From Xenorhabdus mauleonii (GTDB lineage: Bacteria > Pseudomonadota > Gammaproteobacteria > Enterobacterales > Enterobacteriaceae), in the NCBI RefSeq assembly GCF_900113945.1, contig NZ_FORG01000009.1, positions 62,001 through 126,000 of the forward strand: a DNA stretch of 64,000 nt, read 5' to 3'. A program made the translations under genes and the position numbers. Positions within the stretch are counted from its first letter, which is position 1. Every line of letters begins with the position of its first letter. The notes beneath the pieces were generated by a model, which was not told the DNA's origin, searched no databases, and saw only the letters and a program-made list of their open reading frames with translations. Positions 16,885 through 26,922 of the stretch are shown here, piece by piece.

Positions 16885-18732
16885 TTAATCATCAAGGAAG
16901 CTGCGCAGTACTTCAGAGCGGCTTGGATGACGCAATTTGCGTAATGCTTTCGCTTCGATCTGACGAATACGTTCGCGGGTAACATCAAATTGTTTGCCCA
17001 CTTCTTCCAATGTATGGTCAGTATTCATATCGATACCAAAGCGCATACGCAGAACTTTCGCTTCACGTGCGGTTAAGCCAGCCAGAACATCGTGAGTTGC
17101 AGAACGCAGGCTTTCTGACGTTGCGGAATCCAGTGGCAGCTCGAGAGTTGTATCCTCGATAAAATCACCCAGATGTGAATCATCATCGTCACCTACCGGT
17201 GTTTCCATTGAGATTGGCTCTTTGGCGATTTTCAGCACCTTGCGGATCTTATCTTCAGGCATCAACATACGTTCTGCCAGCTCTTCCGGTGAAGGCTCAC
17301 GACCCATTTCCTGCAACATCTGGCGAGAAATACGATTGAGTTTGTTGATGGTCTCAATCATATGCACCGGAATACGGATGGTGCGCGCCTGATCTGCGAT
17401 AGAACGGGTAATTGCCTGACGGATCCACCATGTGGCGTAAGTTGAGAATTTGTAACCACGACGGTATTCAAATTTATCAACCGCTTTCATCAGGCCGATG
17501 TTGCCTTCCTGGATCAAATCAAGGAATTGCAGACCACGGTTGGTGTATTTCTTCGCAATCGAAATAACCAGACGTAAGTTCGCTTCAACCATTTCTTTCT
17601 TCGCACGGCGGGCTTTCGCTTCACCGATTGACATGCGGCGGTTGATATCCTTGACCTGTTCAATTGTCAGGCCAGTTTCTTCTTCGATTTGGCGTAACTT
17701 CTGCAAGCTACGTATAACTTCTTCTTCAATTTCCAGTAACTTTTCAGACCAAGGCTTGTTCATTGCTTTTGCAGCAGTGAACCATGTATCACTGGTTTCA
17801 TTGCCAGAGAAGAGGGTAATGAAATTCTTCTTCGGCATTTTGCACTGTTCAACACACATTTTCATGATCTGGCGTTCTTGGAAACGCACGCGATCCATCA
17901 TGGAACGCATATTGTTAACCAGATAATCAAACTGCTTTGGTACCAAACGGAATTGTTTGAATACATCAGACAGGATCAAAATTTCTGCTGCGGTATTTGG
18001 ATGATTACGCCCGTTCTTTTTGATTGTTTGACGAGTAATTTCATATTGCTCACGCAATTCTGAAAATTTCTGGCGAGCTAATTCTGGATCGATGCTGTTA
18101 TCATCTTCGCTGTCAGCATCGTCATCTTCGTCTTCATCATCATCTTCGTCGTCATCCAGCTCTTCCTGAGGAAGCTCAGATCCAACGTGAGTAGCTGTTG
18201 GTGCGAGATCTTCTTCTGCGTTAGGGTCAACGAAACCCGTAATAAGATCGGATAAGCGGCTCTCGCCAGCTTCGACGAGGTCGTACTGTTCTAGCAGGTA
18301 AGTAATTGCTTCTGGGTATTCTGCAACGGAGCACTGCACTTGGTTGATGCCATCTTCAATGCGCTTTGCAATGTCAATCTCACCTTCGCGAGTCAGTAGT
18401 TCCACTGTACCCATTTCACGCATGTACATGCGCACTGGATCAGTAGTACGGCCGATTTCTGACTCGACACTAGATAACACCTGTGCAGCCGCTTCCGCCG
18501 CGTCTTCATCGGTGTCGTTTGTGTTTTCTGCCAACATGAGATCATCAGCATCAGGTGCTTCTTCCATTACCTGGATGCCCATGTCATTGATCATTTGGAT
18601 GATATCTTCTATCTGATCAGAATCGACGATATCTTCCGGCAGATGGTCATTGACCTCAGCATAGGTCAGATAGCCTTGCTCCTTACCTCTGGTGACAAGT
18701 AGCTTTAGCTGTGACTGCGGGTTTTGCTCCAT
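16885..18732 (-). CDS. rpoD: RNA polymerase primary sigma factor (sigma 70)
   Basis: This 615-residue housekeeping sigma factor directs RNA polymerase core to -10/-35 promoters. Region 1.1 starts [13 protein letters not shown]. An acidic non-conserved stretch (residues about 185-210, rich in D and E) lies before region 1.2. Region 2 has [21 protein letters not shown] and [13 protein letters not shown], region 3 [14 protein letters not shown], and region 4.2 the helix-turn-helix [20 protein letters not shown]. The ORF continues to 18801, but 18732 gives the universally conserved N terminus. It is third in the rpsU-dnaG-rpoD macromolecular synthesis operon, 467 bases after dnaG. Confidence 0.98.
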   Translation of the reverse strand: MEQNPQSQLKLLVTRGKEQGYLTYAEVNDHLPEDIVDSDQIEDIIQMINDMGIQVMEEAPDADDLMLAENTNDTDEDAAEAAAQVLSSVESEIGRTTDPVRMYMREMGTVELLTREGEIDIAKRIEDGINQVQCSVAEYPEAITYLLEQYDLVEAGESRLSDLITGFVDPNAEEDLAPTATHVGSELPQEELDDDEDDDEDEDDDADSEDDNSIDPELARQKFSELREQYEITRQTIKKNGRNHPNTAAEILILSDVFKQFRLVPKQFDYLVNNMRSMMDRVRFQERQIMKMCVEQCKMPKKNFITLFSGNETSDTWFTAAKAMNKPWSEKLLEIEEEVIRSLQKLRQIEEETGLTIEQVKDINRRMSIGEAKARRAKKEMVEANLRLVISIAKKYTNRGLQFLDLIQEGNIGLMKAVDKFEYRRGYKFSTYATWWIRQAITRSIADQARTIRIPVHMIETINKLNRISRQMLQEMGREPSPEELAERMLMPEDKIRKVLKIAKEPISMETPVGDDDDSHLGDFIEDTTLELPLDSATSESLRSATHDVLAGLTAREAKVLRMRFGIDMNTDHTLEEVGKQFDVTRERIRQIEAKALRKLRHPSRSEVLRSFLDD

Positions 18733-19199
18733 AAGACGGTATCCACACTTCAGAGTATTGGTTGGTGTCGGTCGGCGAAACAAATATGCCAACAATAACA
18801 TTTAGGGGCGTTTTCGTGTATTGCCGCTGCCCTCAATAGCGACAATCGTAGGGCTGTCTCCCTACCTAATGCGGCACTTAAGCCGTGAATTTTGTATCTG
18901 TAATCTTAATCTTTTGGTTGAAAACCTGTTCCATCAAGCTATATTTACATCAAACTATATTCATCAAAATTATATTTTTTAAAACTATTTATACTTAATA
19001 GTATATTTTTTGGCGCTGTTTTCCCTAAAACTAAGTTTAAAACCAATGAGTTAGTGCTTGGTCTGGAAATTATTACGCGAACCAGCGTATTAAGTCAGCA
19101 AGTTTAAGTAATATAGTTTCGTTAAAGCATGGCTTCGTTAAAAATATCGTTTTGTTGACATTCAGTTTGGTTAAAATGTAGTCTTGCTGAGACAGATTC
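18733..19199. other. dnaG-rpoD intergenic region, 467 bp
   Basis: No gene is visible. The stretch is AT-rich, especially 18900-19000, and is longer than I recall for E. coli. It probably holds the rpoD-proximal promoters and mRNA processing sites of the operon, but no promoter could be called with confidence. Confidence 0.5.
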
Positions 19200-20948
19200 T
19201 TATTTTCTCGCACCAGATTCCGTGATTAAACGAACTTCTTCACGCTCTTCTGGTGTCAGGCCTTCTGTTCTATCTTTGGCCATCAGAAAATTAAAACGTT
19301 CATCAAGAGCTGAAGCGAAAAGATGACTCAGTGCATCACTGAATGTCTTTTCAGCAATCTCTTCTACTTGTATATCGTTCCATGCAGCGAGTTTTTCAAG
19401 CTGTTTGGCGTATTTATTATCGCGATATTGCTCTAAAAGCTGGCCAGTTGTTAAACCTGGTTGAGCAAGACATGTATCGACAAGCTCTACAAATAACGGT
19501 AAACCCGCTATCGGAGCCGAAAACATTCCCTGTAAAGAAGGAACTAATGTCGCTAAATGCGGATTCTGTACCAGCAATGCGATAAGAATACGCATTGTCG
19601 TCGGTTTCAGTTTTAGCGCCTGATATGTACTTGTATCTTTTTTGACAAGCTTTGCTAAAGATCGTTCCAATTGTGTAGTATCAGGTATGCCAAGTAGTTT
19701 CCCAATTTCCTGGAGTAAATAAATCCGCAACGCTTCCCCGGGAATCTGACTAATCAGTGGCATAGCAAGTGAACTGAGTTTAGTCGCCCCTTCTGGGGTA
19801 CTCAAATCTACTTGTGGTAATAGAGACTCAAACAGAAATTCAGATAGCGTTAATGCTTTCTCCATTCTCTGTTCAAAAGCCTCCCGCCCTTCTTTGCGAA
19901 CCAGTGAATCTGGATCTTCGCCATCAGGCAAGAACATAAAACGCAACTGTCTACCATCATTTAGATAGGGCAGCGCGGTTTCCAGTGCGCGCCATGCAGC
20001 ATCACGGCCAGCACGGTCGCCATCGTAACAACAAATCACATTGTCTGTTGTCCGAAAAAGTAACTGAATATGTTCTGCGGTTGTCGATGTTCCCAGCGAA
20101 GCCACGGCATAATCAATGCCAAATTGGGCCAGCGCGACAACATCCATATAACCTTCAACCACCAATAGCTTTGAAAGCACATCGTGATTCTGTTGGGCTT
20201 CATAGAGGCCATATAACTGGCGGCCTTTATGGAAAATTTCTGTTTCCGGTGAGTTCAGATATTTGGGAATGGCATCTCCCAATACACGCCCACCGAATGC
20301 AATTACACGACCCCGGCGATCGCGGATGGGAAACATCACACGTTCGCGAAAACGGTCATAAGTCCGGCCATTATCATTTGTGACCAGCATGCCTGCATCG
20401 TTTAATTGCTTGCGATCTTCAACGTTATGGGCAAAGCGCTTCAGAACGTTATCCCATCCTGCCGGCGCAAAACCAATGGCAAAACGCTGAATGATCTCTT
20501 CACTTAGCCCACGTTGGGTCAAATATTGCCGGGCTGCTTGAGCGTTCGGTATATTCAGTGAATTCTGATAGAAGCTGTTGAGCTTATCCATCAACTGGTA
20601 AAGATTCTGTCTCTGGTGGCGCTCGATTTGGCTGCTGCCGGAGCCTGCTTCGTAGGGAACTTCCAGCCCATGCATTGCTGCCAGTTCTTCGATGGATTCG
20701 ACAAAGTCCAGCCTGTCGTAATTCATCAAAAAATCAATGGCATTGCCATGCGCTCCGCAACCGAAACAATGGTAAAACTGTTTATCGCCATTAACGGTGA
20801 ATGAAGGAGTTTTTTCGTTATGAAAAGGACAGCACGCTTGATGATTTTTACCTTTCTTTTTGAGAGGTACTCTGACATCGATCAAATCAATGATATCAGT
20901 TCTTGCTAGTAAATCATTGATGAATGCGCGTGGAATTCGTCCAGCCAT
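19200..20948 (-). CDS. dnaG: DNA primase
   Basis: This 582-residue primase makes RNA primers at the replication fork. The N-terminal zinc-binding domain has Cys40, His43, Cys61 and Cys64 (CCPFH ... CFGC). The catalytic TOPRIM domain carries VEGYMDVVAL (metal-binding Glu) and CYDGDRAG (DxD-type acidic pair). The C-terminal helicase-binding domain (about 435-582) interacts with DnaB and ends at EEVRLITESGARK. Length is as in E. coli (581). It sits 115 bases downstream of rpsU in the same orientation. Confidence 0.98.
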   Translation of the reverse strand: MAGRIPRAFINDLLARTDIIDLIDVRVPLKKKGKNHQACCPFHNEKTPSFTVNGDKQFYHCFGCGAHGNAIDFLMNYDRLDFVESIEELAAMHGLEVPYEAGSGSSQIERHQRQNLYQLMDKLNSFYQNSLNIPNAQAARQYLTQRGLSEEIIQRFAIGFAPAGWDNVLKRFAHNVEDRKQLNDAGMLVTNDNGRTYDRFRERVMFPIRDRRGRVIAFGGRVLGDAIPKYLNSPETEIFHKGRQLYGLYEAQQNHDVLSKLLVVEGYMDVVALAQFGIDYAVASLGTSTTAEHIQLLFRTTDNVICCYDGDRAGRDAAWRALETALPYLNDGRQLRFMFLPDGEDPDSLVRKEGREAFEQRMEKALTLSEFLFESLLPQVDLSTPEGATKLSSLAMPLISQIPGEALRIYLLQEIGKLLGIPDTTQLERSLAKLVKKDTSTYQALKLKPTTMRILIALLVQNPHLATLVPSLQGMFSAPIAGLPLFVELVDTCLAQPGLTTGQLLEQYRDNKYAKQLEKLAAWNDIQVEEIAEKTFSDALSHLFASALDERFNFLMAKDRTEGLTPEEREEVRLITESGARK

Positions 20949-21063
20949 AAGCCCTTTTTACGCCTGTTGATGAACGAGAATAAGCCGCGCTTCCTCTTGG
21001 AAAGCACGGCCTTTAACTGCAGTAGTTTGTTAATACAACCACTATGCGGATTGACCGCAAGGA

Positions 21064-21291
<228 letters not shown>

Positions 21292-21422
21292 TCAATAGAA
21301 ATCGGGTTTGTCGCTGGCGGGATAGTGCCAGCCGTCTTTAAAATGGTGCGGAATTTTACTTCAATGAACACGGCTTTGTAAAGTGCCGAGGAAAATTGAA
21401 ACGTACAACGCTACAGGCTATA

Positions 21423-21453
21423 GTCTGTTTTTTTGTATACAAAATGGACAGAC
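21423..21453. promoter_or_regulatory. Nested palindrome in rpsU-tsaD intergenic region
   Basis: A perfect 14-bp palindrome TTTTGTATACAAAA (21431-21444) is nested in an outer inverted repeat GTCTGT (21423-21428) / ACAGAC (21448-21453). It lies 144 bases ahead of the rpsU start in the divergent rpsU/tsaD region. The spacing does not fit the LexA box known ahead of the E. coli operon. It may be an operator of another repressor or a cruciform-forming site. Confidence 0.35.
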
Positions 21454-21669
21454 TGACGTTGGCGTTATTTACATTAACCACACAGGATATTCAAGTAGGG
21501 TACTGATTATAGACTAAACAGAGAAAATAGCCAGCATGTAAATTGCCCTGATGCGCTCTGAAAGCAATGAATGGCGGGATATGGGAACGGGAACATGGAT
21601 GTGAATAGTGGTTATAAACGGATAGTGGTACACTTGTGCCCGATTTAGGGGATTACGTCATATAAAGGC

Positions 21670-21736
21670 ATATGATTGAGAAATATGCACTAAGAGATAT
21701 GAACACTAAGCAATATGAATACTGAGCAATATAAAT
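21670..21736 (+). repeat. Degenerate short direct repeats ahead of tsaD
   Basis: ATATG/ATATA recurs at 21670, 21683, 21697, 21713 and 21729, with a shared tail (about ATATGAAnACTnAGCA in the two best copies at 21697 and 21713). The last two periods are 16 bases. The run covers roughly -105 to -38 relative to the tsaD start. Function unknown. Confidence 0.4.
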
Positions 21737-21773
21737 AGCTCGGCGACGATATAGTGACGAGACGAAAAGTACA

Positions 21774-22811
21774 ATGCGAGTTTTAGGTATAGAAACGTCC
21801 TGCGATGAAACCGGAATCGCAATTTATGATGACAAATCCGGTCTGCTAGCCAATCAACTGTACAGTCAGGTAAAGCTGCATGCTGATTATGGCGGTGTTG
21901 TGCCTGAACTGGCGTCCCGTGACCACATTCGCAAAACAGTTCCCTTGATTCAGGCTGCGTTACAAGAAGCGGGCCTGACGAATAAAGATATTGATGCTGT
22001 TGCTTATACTGCGGGGCCGGGTTTGGTCGGCGCGCTGCTGGTTGGGGCCACGATTGGGCGTTCACTGGCATTTGCGTGGAATGTACCCGCTATCCCAGTA
22101 CATCATATGGAAGGCCATTTGCTGGCGCCGATGCTGGAAGAAAATAGCCCTGAATTTCCTTTTGTCGCCTTATTGGTTTCCGGTGGTCATACCCAGTTGA
22201 TTAGTGTGACGGGAATTGGCGAGTACAAACTGTTGGGTGAATCCATTGATGATGCGGCGGGCGAGGCTTTCGATAAGACTGCAAAACTGTTGGGTCTGGA
22301 TTATCCCGGTGGCCCGGTACTTTCCCGCATGGCACAGCAGGGCACAGCAGGCCGTTTTGTGTTCCCACGACCAATGACGGATCGGCCAGGGTTGGATTTC
22401 AGCTTTTCTGGCTTGAAAACATTTGCGGCCAATACCATTCGAAACAACCTGCATGGTCAAAATACTGCCGAAGATGAACAAACCAAAGCAGACATTGCCC
22501 GTGCTTTTGAAGATGCCGTTGTAGATACACTGGCAATTAAGTGTAAACGAGCATTGGAACAGACCGGCTTCAAACGCTTGGTTATGGCGGGTGGCGTGAG
22601 TGCCAATCGCACACTGCGTACAAAGATGCAGGAACTGATGGAAAAGTTGGGAGGCGAAGTCTTCTATGCCCGCCCTGAGTTTTGCACTGATAATGGCGCT
22701 ATGATCGCACTGGCCGGCATGATCCGCTTACAAGGTGGCACGGCAGGAGAATTGGGCGTGACAGTAAAAGCACGTTGGCCATTGGCAGATCTGCCTGCAT
22801 TGCAGAAGTAA
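21774..22811 (+). CDS. tsaD: tRNA N6-threonylcarbamoyladenosine transferase TsaD
   Basis: This 345-residue ASKHA-fold protein transfers the threonylcarbamoyl group to A37 of ANN-reading tRNAs, working with TsaB and TsaE in the cytoplasm. N-terminal [10 protein letters not shown], the metal-binding HHMEGH (His111 and His115), LVSGGHTQL and the C-terminal [12 protein letters not shown] are all present. Length is close to E. coli (337). It stands divergent to rpsU, the conserved enterobacterial arrangement. Confidence 0.97.
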   Translation: MRVLGIETSCDETGIAIYDDKSGLLANQLYSQVKLHADYGGVVPELASRDHIRKTVPLIQAALQEAGLTNKDIDAVAYTAGPGLVGALLVGATIGRSLAFAWNVPAIPVHHMEGHLLAPMLEENSPEFPFVALLVSGGHTQLISVTGIGEYKLLGESIDDAAGEAFDKTAKLLGLDYPGGPVLSRMAQQGTAGRFVFPRPMTDRPGLDFSFSGLKTFAANTIRNNLHGQNTAEDEQTKADIARAFEDAVVDTLAIKCKRALEQTGFKRLVMAGGVSANRTLRTKMQELMEKLGGEVFYARPEFCTDNGAMIALAGMIRLQGGTAGELGVTVKARWPLADLPALQK

Positions 22812-22829
22812 TAAAAAAATAACCATTTG

Positions 22830-22879
22830 ATATGGGCTGAATGTTATTGAGAGCTGATCTGATAAATCTCAGCCCATAT
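22830..22879. other. Inverted repeat after tsaD
   Basis: An 11-bp perfect inverted repeat (ATATGGGCTGA at 22830-22840, complement at 22869-22879) encloses 28 bases. No T-run follows, so it is not a clean intrinsic terminator. It could still act as an mRNA 3' end. Confidence 0.35.
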
Positions 22880-22996
22880 GATCCACATAAACTGTACCTT
22901 TAATTTAAAGGTAAATATCTCCTACCCCTGCAACATTTCGGATATATTATTGGTTAATTTTCAGCAAGTTTCTGAACAATAAAAGAGCCAATAATA

Positions 22997-24223
22997 ATGT
23001 CAAGTCGGGAAAATAGCATTAATTTGCGATTATCAGGCCGTAATGCTTTATTTATCGTGAGTGCAAGGTTTGTCTCTGATTGTGGCGCATTCCTGAATAT
23101 GGTGGCGTTATCCACATATGTTTACTTACTCAGCAACAGTGTGATGCACGTCAGCATTTTTCTTGCCTGTCGTGTGGCTGGTGGATTGATTGCCAGTTTA
23201 GCGGGAACACCGTTTTTCCGGCGATTTACAGGGCGATGGCCGTTTGTTTGTTTTAACTTAATGCGGGTCATGCTGCTGTCTTTGCTATTGGTTATTCCTG
23301 CTTCACAACAATTATTAGTTTTGCCCGTTATTGCGTTTGGCATCGGCTTGGGTAACTCAATGTTTGCTATCGGGTTAAACAGCCAACTTCCGCATTGGGT
23401 ACATGTCTCACAGCGTATATCAACTAATTCCTGGCTGACATCCGTAGCTGCCACGGGGGCAGTGCTTGGCAGCCTTGTCTCGGGCTTGCTTATTGCCAGT
23501 AGCGGTTATGAGATGGTTTTTATGGTGAATATCGTGACCTATTTGCTGGCGGCGATATTGATTGTTCCGCTGCGTTTCCTCACTGTGCCTGAACGGAAGG
23601 TATCGCGGGCATTGGGTAATGAATGGCGTGAATTGCGGCTTGGATTACGCGGAGCACCCATTCTGGCAGGTATGTTATTTGTCAGTATGGCGGATACGCT
23701 GGGGAGTTCTGCCCATAACGTCGGTTTTCCCATCCTTTCTAAACTGCTCAATCCCGATAATGCCAGTACTGTCATGGGAATGTTATGGGCAACATGGGCA
23801 GTAGGAAAATTCAGTGGTGCCCGTCTGGCGAGTTATCTATTACGCCGTCGCGAAATACTTAAAATGGAAAAACTGTTTTTTCTCGGCGTTGCGCTGATGT
23901 CTACGGGATTTATCCTGACTTTCCAGCAAACAGATCAATTCTGGTTACTATTATTTGCAGTCTGGGCTGGGATCGGAGATGGGATCGCCGAGGTCAGTTT
24001 GATATCCCGGGCGCAAAGTGAACCAGAAAGTTTGCGGTTGCCTATCTTCAGCTTCCTGACTTTATTGCAAATGACAGGCTTTGGAATAGGCATGCTGTTG
24101 GTTGCCCCTTTTTACGTTTGGCTGCCACCTTCCATTGTCATCATCATATTTCACGGCTTGCCACTCACTGTATTGACTCTCGTTCTGGTATGGAGCCGGC
24201 GCTTTGCGTCCAGCAGGGCATAA
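22997..24223 (+). CDS. Major facilitator superfamily transporter
   Basis: This 408-residue inner membrane protein has about twelve hydrophobic segments in two halves around a central loop (residues about 195-215, basic RKVSRALGNEWREL). It resembles the MFS_3/EntS-like drug and siderophore exporters in layout, for example an N-terminal SARFVSDCGAFLNMVALS and a second half starting ILAGMLFVSMADTLG. No substrate can be assigned. It lies in an accessory block between tsaD and plsY, genes that are closer neighbours in E. coli. Confidence 0.85.
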   Translation: MSSRENSINLRLSGRNALFIVSARFVSDCGAFLNMVALSTYVYLLSNSVMHVSIFLACRVAGGLIASLAGTPFFRRFTGRWPFVCFNLMRVMLLSLLLVIPASQQLLVLPVIAFGIGLGNSMFAIGLNSQLPHWVHVSQRISTNSWLTSVAATGAVLGSLVSGLLIASSGYEMVFMVNIVTYLLAAILIVPLRFLTVPERKVSRALGNEWRELRLGLRGAPILAGMLFVSMADTLGSSAHNVGFPILSKLLNPDNASTVMGMLWATWAVGKFSGARLASYLLRRREILKMEKLFFLGVALMSTGFILTFQQTDQFWLLLFAVWAGIGDGIAEVSLISRAQSEPESLRLPIFSFLTLLQMTGFGIGMLLVAPFYVWLPPSIVIIIFHGLPLTVLTLVLVWSRRFASSRA

Positions 24224-24322
24224 TTTTCATATTGCCAAAGCCTTTCAAGTTGTGAACTACCCCCAAAAAGCCACAGATTGGCTGATTAGGGGGGCAATTC
24301 AACGTGTCAGGAACTTACCAGA

Positions 24323-24865
24323 TTATTTAAACCAGCTGCTGGATTCCCTTTCGCGAGCTCGGCCTTCGCTTTCCAATAATGCCTTTCCACCGGATGATAA
24401 ATTACGATTAACATCTGCTTCAGATTGAATCACATCCGCTTTTGCTGCTTGCGTTTTCAGCTCTTGATCAATGAAATCGTTTTCACGTTTCACTCTGGCT
24501 GAACGTTTCTCCAGTTCGAGCTTTTTCATCTCAATGTCGAGTTTACGCAGCTCATTTGCATAATCCTGATCGCGTTTTTTATCCGCTTTTGCTTCAGCAA
24601 GCACTCTTTGTTTCTCAGCCGCTTGAATGGCTTCTTGTTTTTTGATTTTTTCCGCTCTGGCTGCTGCTTCACGCTGCCTTTTTTCTCTTTCTGCTTTGGC
24701 TGCCCGCTCTAATTTAGCCTGTTGAGCTTTGTGTTGTCTTTGTTCTTCAACTTTACCTTCATTTTCAGCTTGGGCAATTTGTGCCAGTTGGTCTTGCAGA
24801 GATGAAGCCAAAACCGGCGCAGACAGCGTGATCAGCAAAAATGAAATCAGGGTTTCCTTAACCAT
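24323..24865 (-). CDS. Exported coiled-coil protein (DUF5384-like)
   Basis: This 180-residue protein has a signal peptide (MVKETLISFLLITLSAPVLA). A long charged helix rich in Lys, Glu, Ala and Gln follows (about 30-140), almost certainly coiled coil, and then the tail SSGGKALLESEGRARERESSSWFK. The closest family I recall is DUF5384, of unknown function; this assignment is by memory and not certain. It is 54 bases downstream of the glycine-zipper lipoprotein gene on the same strand, so the two may form an envelope operon. Confidence 0.75.
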   Translation of the reverse strand: MVKETLISFLLITLSAPVLASSLQDQLAQIAQAENEGKVEEQRQHKAQQAKLERAAKAEREKRQREAAARAEKIKKQEAIQAAEKQRVLAEAKADKKRDQDYANELRKLDIEMKKLELEKRSARVKRENDFIDQELKTQAAKADVIQSEADVNRNLSSGGKALLESEGRARERESSSWFK

Positions 24866-24919
24866 ATCGTTATCTCTTGTTACTTTTTATTGCGTTATTT
24901 ATTGGGTTATTGGAGCAGG

Positions 24920-25435
24920 TTATTTACTGGGGCAAGTTGCATTGGGTTGAATGCGTGTTTCATTTTGCTTGGTCGTGATAACGAGAGCTACTCCCGGAGT
25001 GAACTGGCATGCGCGGCCAACCTGAGTTGATGTGTAAATCTTCATTTTTTCTTTGTAGGTTAGGGAAACACCTTCAACGATGACTTTATCATTGACCATT
25101 GAACCGGCTGCTGCACCAAGGGCTCCGCCGCCTACTGCCCCGGCCGCTGCGCCTGCACGAGAACCTGCACCTCCTGCGTTATAGCCTACGACACCACCAG
25201 CTACAGCACCAAGGATGGCGCCAAAAGTTTGAGCTGCTTCTTTGTTTGATTTGTTTTCTACAGCGACTTTGGCAGGAAGAACAGAAATAAGATTAACGGT
25301 TTTTGTTTCTTGTTTTGCGTTTAATTGTGTTGTGTCATAAACATCCGCAGCATATGAATCAGCACTGGATTGGCATCCGCTGATGATAACGGAACAAGTT
25401 GCGATTGCTGTGATGCATAATGATTTAATTTTCAC
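24920..25435 (-). CDS. Glycine-zipper envelope lipoprotein
   Basis: This 171-residue protein is predicted to be an outer membrane lipoprotein: MKIKSLCITAIATCSVIISGC has the ISGC lipobox. The centre (about 75-115) is a glycine zipper of the SlyB/Pcp type, with GAILGAVAGGVVGYNAGG and repeated AAAGxxxGGALG. The start is taken at the GTG at 25435, since an upstream ATG at 25579 would bury the signal peptide inside the protein. It probably acts in envelope integrity with the coiled-coil protein encoded downstream. Confidence 0.8.
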   Translation of the reverse strand: MKIKSLCITAIATCSVIISGCQSSADSYAADVYDTTQLNAKQETKTVNLISVLPAKVAVENKSNKEAAQTFGAILGAVAGGVVGYNAGGAGSRAGAAAGAVGGGALGAAAGSMVNDKVIVEGVSLTYKEKMKIYTSTQVGRACQFTPGVALVITTKQNETRIQPNATCPSK

Positions 25436-25600
25436 TTTATATTTACCTGCTAAATTGTAAAAAGAGGTAATAGTGCATTTCTTTATAATAAATAACAATA
25501 TGTTACACGTAAGATAATAAATTAATTTTGGATTGGTTATTATTTGATACTGAAAGGAGAAGGGGGAGCGGGCAATCATGGCGTCAGCCTGTCTTTTGGC

Positions 25601-25629
25601 AGGAAGGAGTGTTGCAATTCCTCCTTCCT
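25601..25629 (-). terminator. Stem-loop downstream of the alcohol dehydrogenase gene
   Basis: A 9-bp perfect inverted repeat (AGGAAGGAG / CTCCTTCCT, 11-base loop) lies 42 bases past the dehydrogenase stop on the minus strand. The T-run is poor, so termination may be weak. Confidence 0.45.
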
Positions 25630-25670
25630 CGTTATCTTACAGCCTTGTTTTACAATCTTACTTTATCCAC

Positions 25671-26711
25671 TTATTCTGCCGTCAAAACAATTTTTAGGGC
25701 TTTTTCCTGAGAGGCGTTACCAAAAACCTCATAAGCAGTTTCAATTTCACTCAGTGGATAGCGATGCGTCACGAGTTTTTCAGGTGAAATCTTGCCGGAT
25801 TGAACGCTTTTCAGCAGCATGGGCGTACTGCTTGTGTTCACTAAACCGGTAGTGATGGTAATGTTTTTGATCCAAAGTTCTTCCAGATGCAATTCAACGG
25901 ATTTCCCGTGAACCCCCACGTTGGCAATATATCCGCCAGCGGTAATGATATCCTGACAAATTTTGAATGTGGCGGGGATACCAACACATTCGATTGCGAC
26001 ATCAACTCCAAGGCCATCAGTCAGTTCCTTGATGGTTTCCACAACATTTTGGCGTGCGGGGTTGATGATTGTGTTAGCCCCGAACTGCTGGGCAACATGA
26101 AGGCGATTATCATCGGTATCAATCATGATGATATGTGCCGGAGAATAAAATTGTGATGCCAGAAGTGCAGAAAGGCCTACGGGGCCTGCACCTATCAGAG
26201 CAATGGTCTGGCCGGGTTGAACTTTGCCGTTGATAACACCGATTTCAAGCCCTGTGGGTAAGATATCGCTGAGCATCAATGCGGCTTCTTCATTTATTCC
26301 TTCAGGTAAGCGGTGCAAGCTGTTATCTGCATGAGGAATGCGTACTTGTTCAGCTTGAGTGCCGTCAATTTTATGTCCGAGGATCCAGCCACCATCATTA
26401 CAGTGTGAATAAAGTTGGCGTTTGCAGTAACTGCAACTACCACACACCGTGATACAAGAGATAATGACTTTATCCCCTACGTTGATGTTGCGGACAGATT
26501 TCCCGATACTTTCAACTATTCCAATTCCTTCATGACCTAAAATCCGGCCCTTTTCTACTGCTGGAACATCCCCCTTGAGAATATGTAAATCAGTTCCGCA
26601 GATGGTGGTTTTAATAATACGGACAACTGCATCGGTTGGCTCAATAATTTGGGGAAGTGCTTTTTCTTCCCAATGTTTTTGGCCTATACCGTGGTAAACA
26701 AGTGCTTTCAT
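25671..26711 (-). CDS. Zinc-dependent alcohol dehydrogenase (MDR family)
   Basis: This 346-residue medium-chain dehydrogenase has both zinc sites. The catalytic site includes the Cys of CGTDLH and the GHE of LGHEGIG; the structural site is the four-Cys lobe CGSCSYCKRQLYSHC. The Rossmann motif GAGPVG is around residues 174-179, followed by an acidic residue (MIDTDDNRL), which points to NAD(H). It should interconvert an alcohol and its aldehyde or ketone; the substrate is open. The ORF extends to 26810, but MKALVYHGIG at 26711 is the normal family start. It is an accessory gene between plsY and the lipoprotein pair. Confidence 0.88.
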   Translation of the reverse strand: MKALVYHGIGQKHWEEKALPQIIEPTDAVVRIIKTTICGTDLHILKGDVPAVEKGRILGHEGIGIVESIGKSVRNINVGDKVIISCITVCGSCSYCKRQLYSHCNDGGWILGHKIDGTQAEQVRIPHADNSLHRLPEGINEEAALMLSDILPTGLEIGVINGKVQPGQTIALIGAGPVGLSALLASQFYSPAHIIMIDTDDNRLHVAQQFGANTIINPARQNVVETIKELTDGLGVDVAIECVGIPATFKICQDIITAGGYIANVGVHGKSVELHLEELWIKNITITTGLVNTSSTPMLLKSVQSGKISPEKLVTHRYPLSEIETAYEVFGNASQEKALKIVLTAE

Positions 26712-26892
26712 AAAACCTCCGTTACAGATAGTTCTCTTTTCGCATTGTAAAACTAACGTATTATTTAGGTTGAAAATAATGAATCGCTCAAGAAATACAG
26801 TATTTATCACGAAAGAATGAAAGGTGATAGTAATGAGCGTATGTAATTTTGAGGATTACCAGTATGAATGTTATGGAATAATCCGATCTTGG

Positions 26893-26916
26893 TGAAGAAA
26901 GCCCCTGGCGGGGCAT
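26893..26916 (-). terminator. Terminator after plsY
   Basis: A GC-rich hairpin TGCCCC/GGGGC sits 9 bases past the plsY stop on the minus strand and is followed by TTTCTT. Confidence 0.7.
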
Positions 26917-26922
26917 TCCGGC

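Noticed and set aside
16885-18801. 638-residue rpoD with N-terminal extension
   Set aside because: The first 23 residues are not part of sigma 70; the conserved N terminus begins at 18732.
21423-21453. LexA box of the rpsU operon
   Set aside because: The CTGT and ACAG halves are 18 or more bases apart instead of the 8 of a LexA site, so it does not fit.
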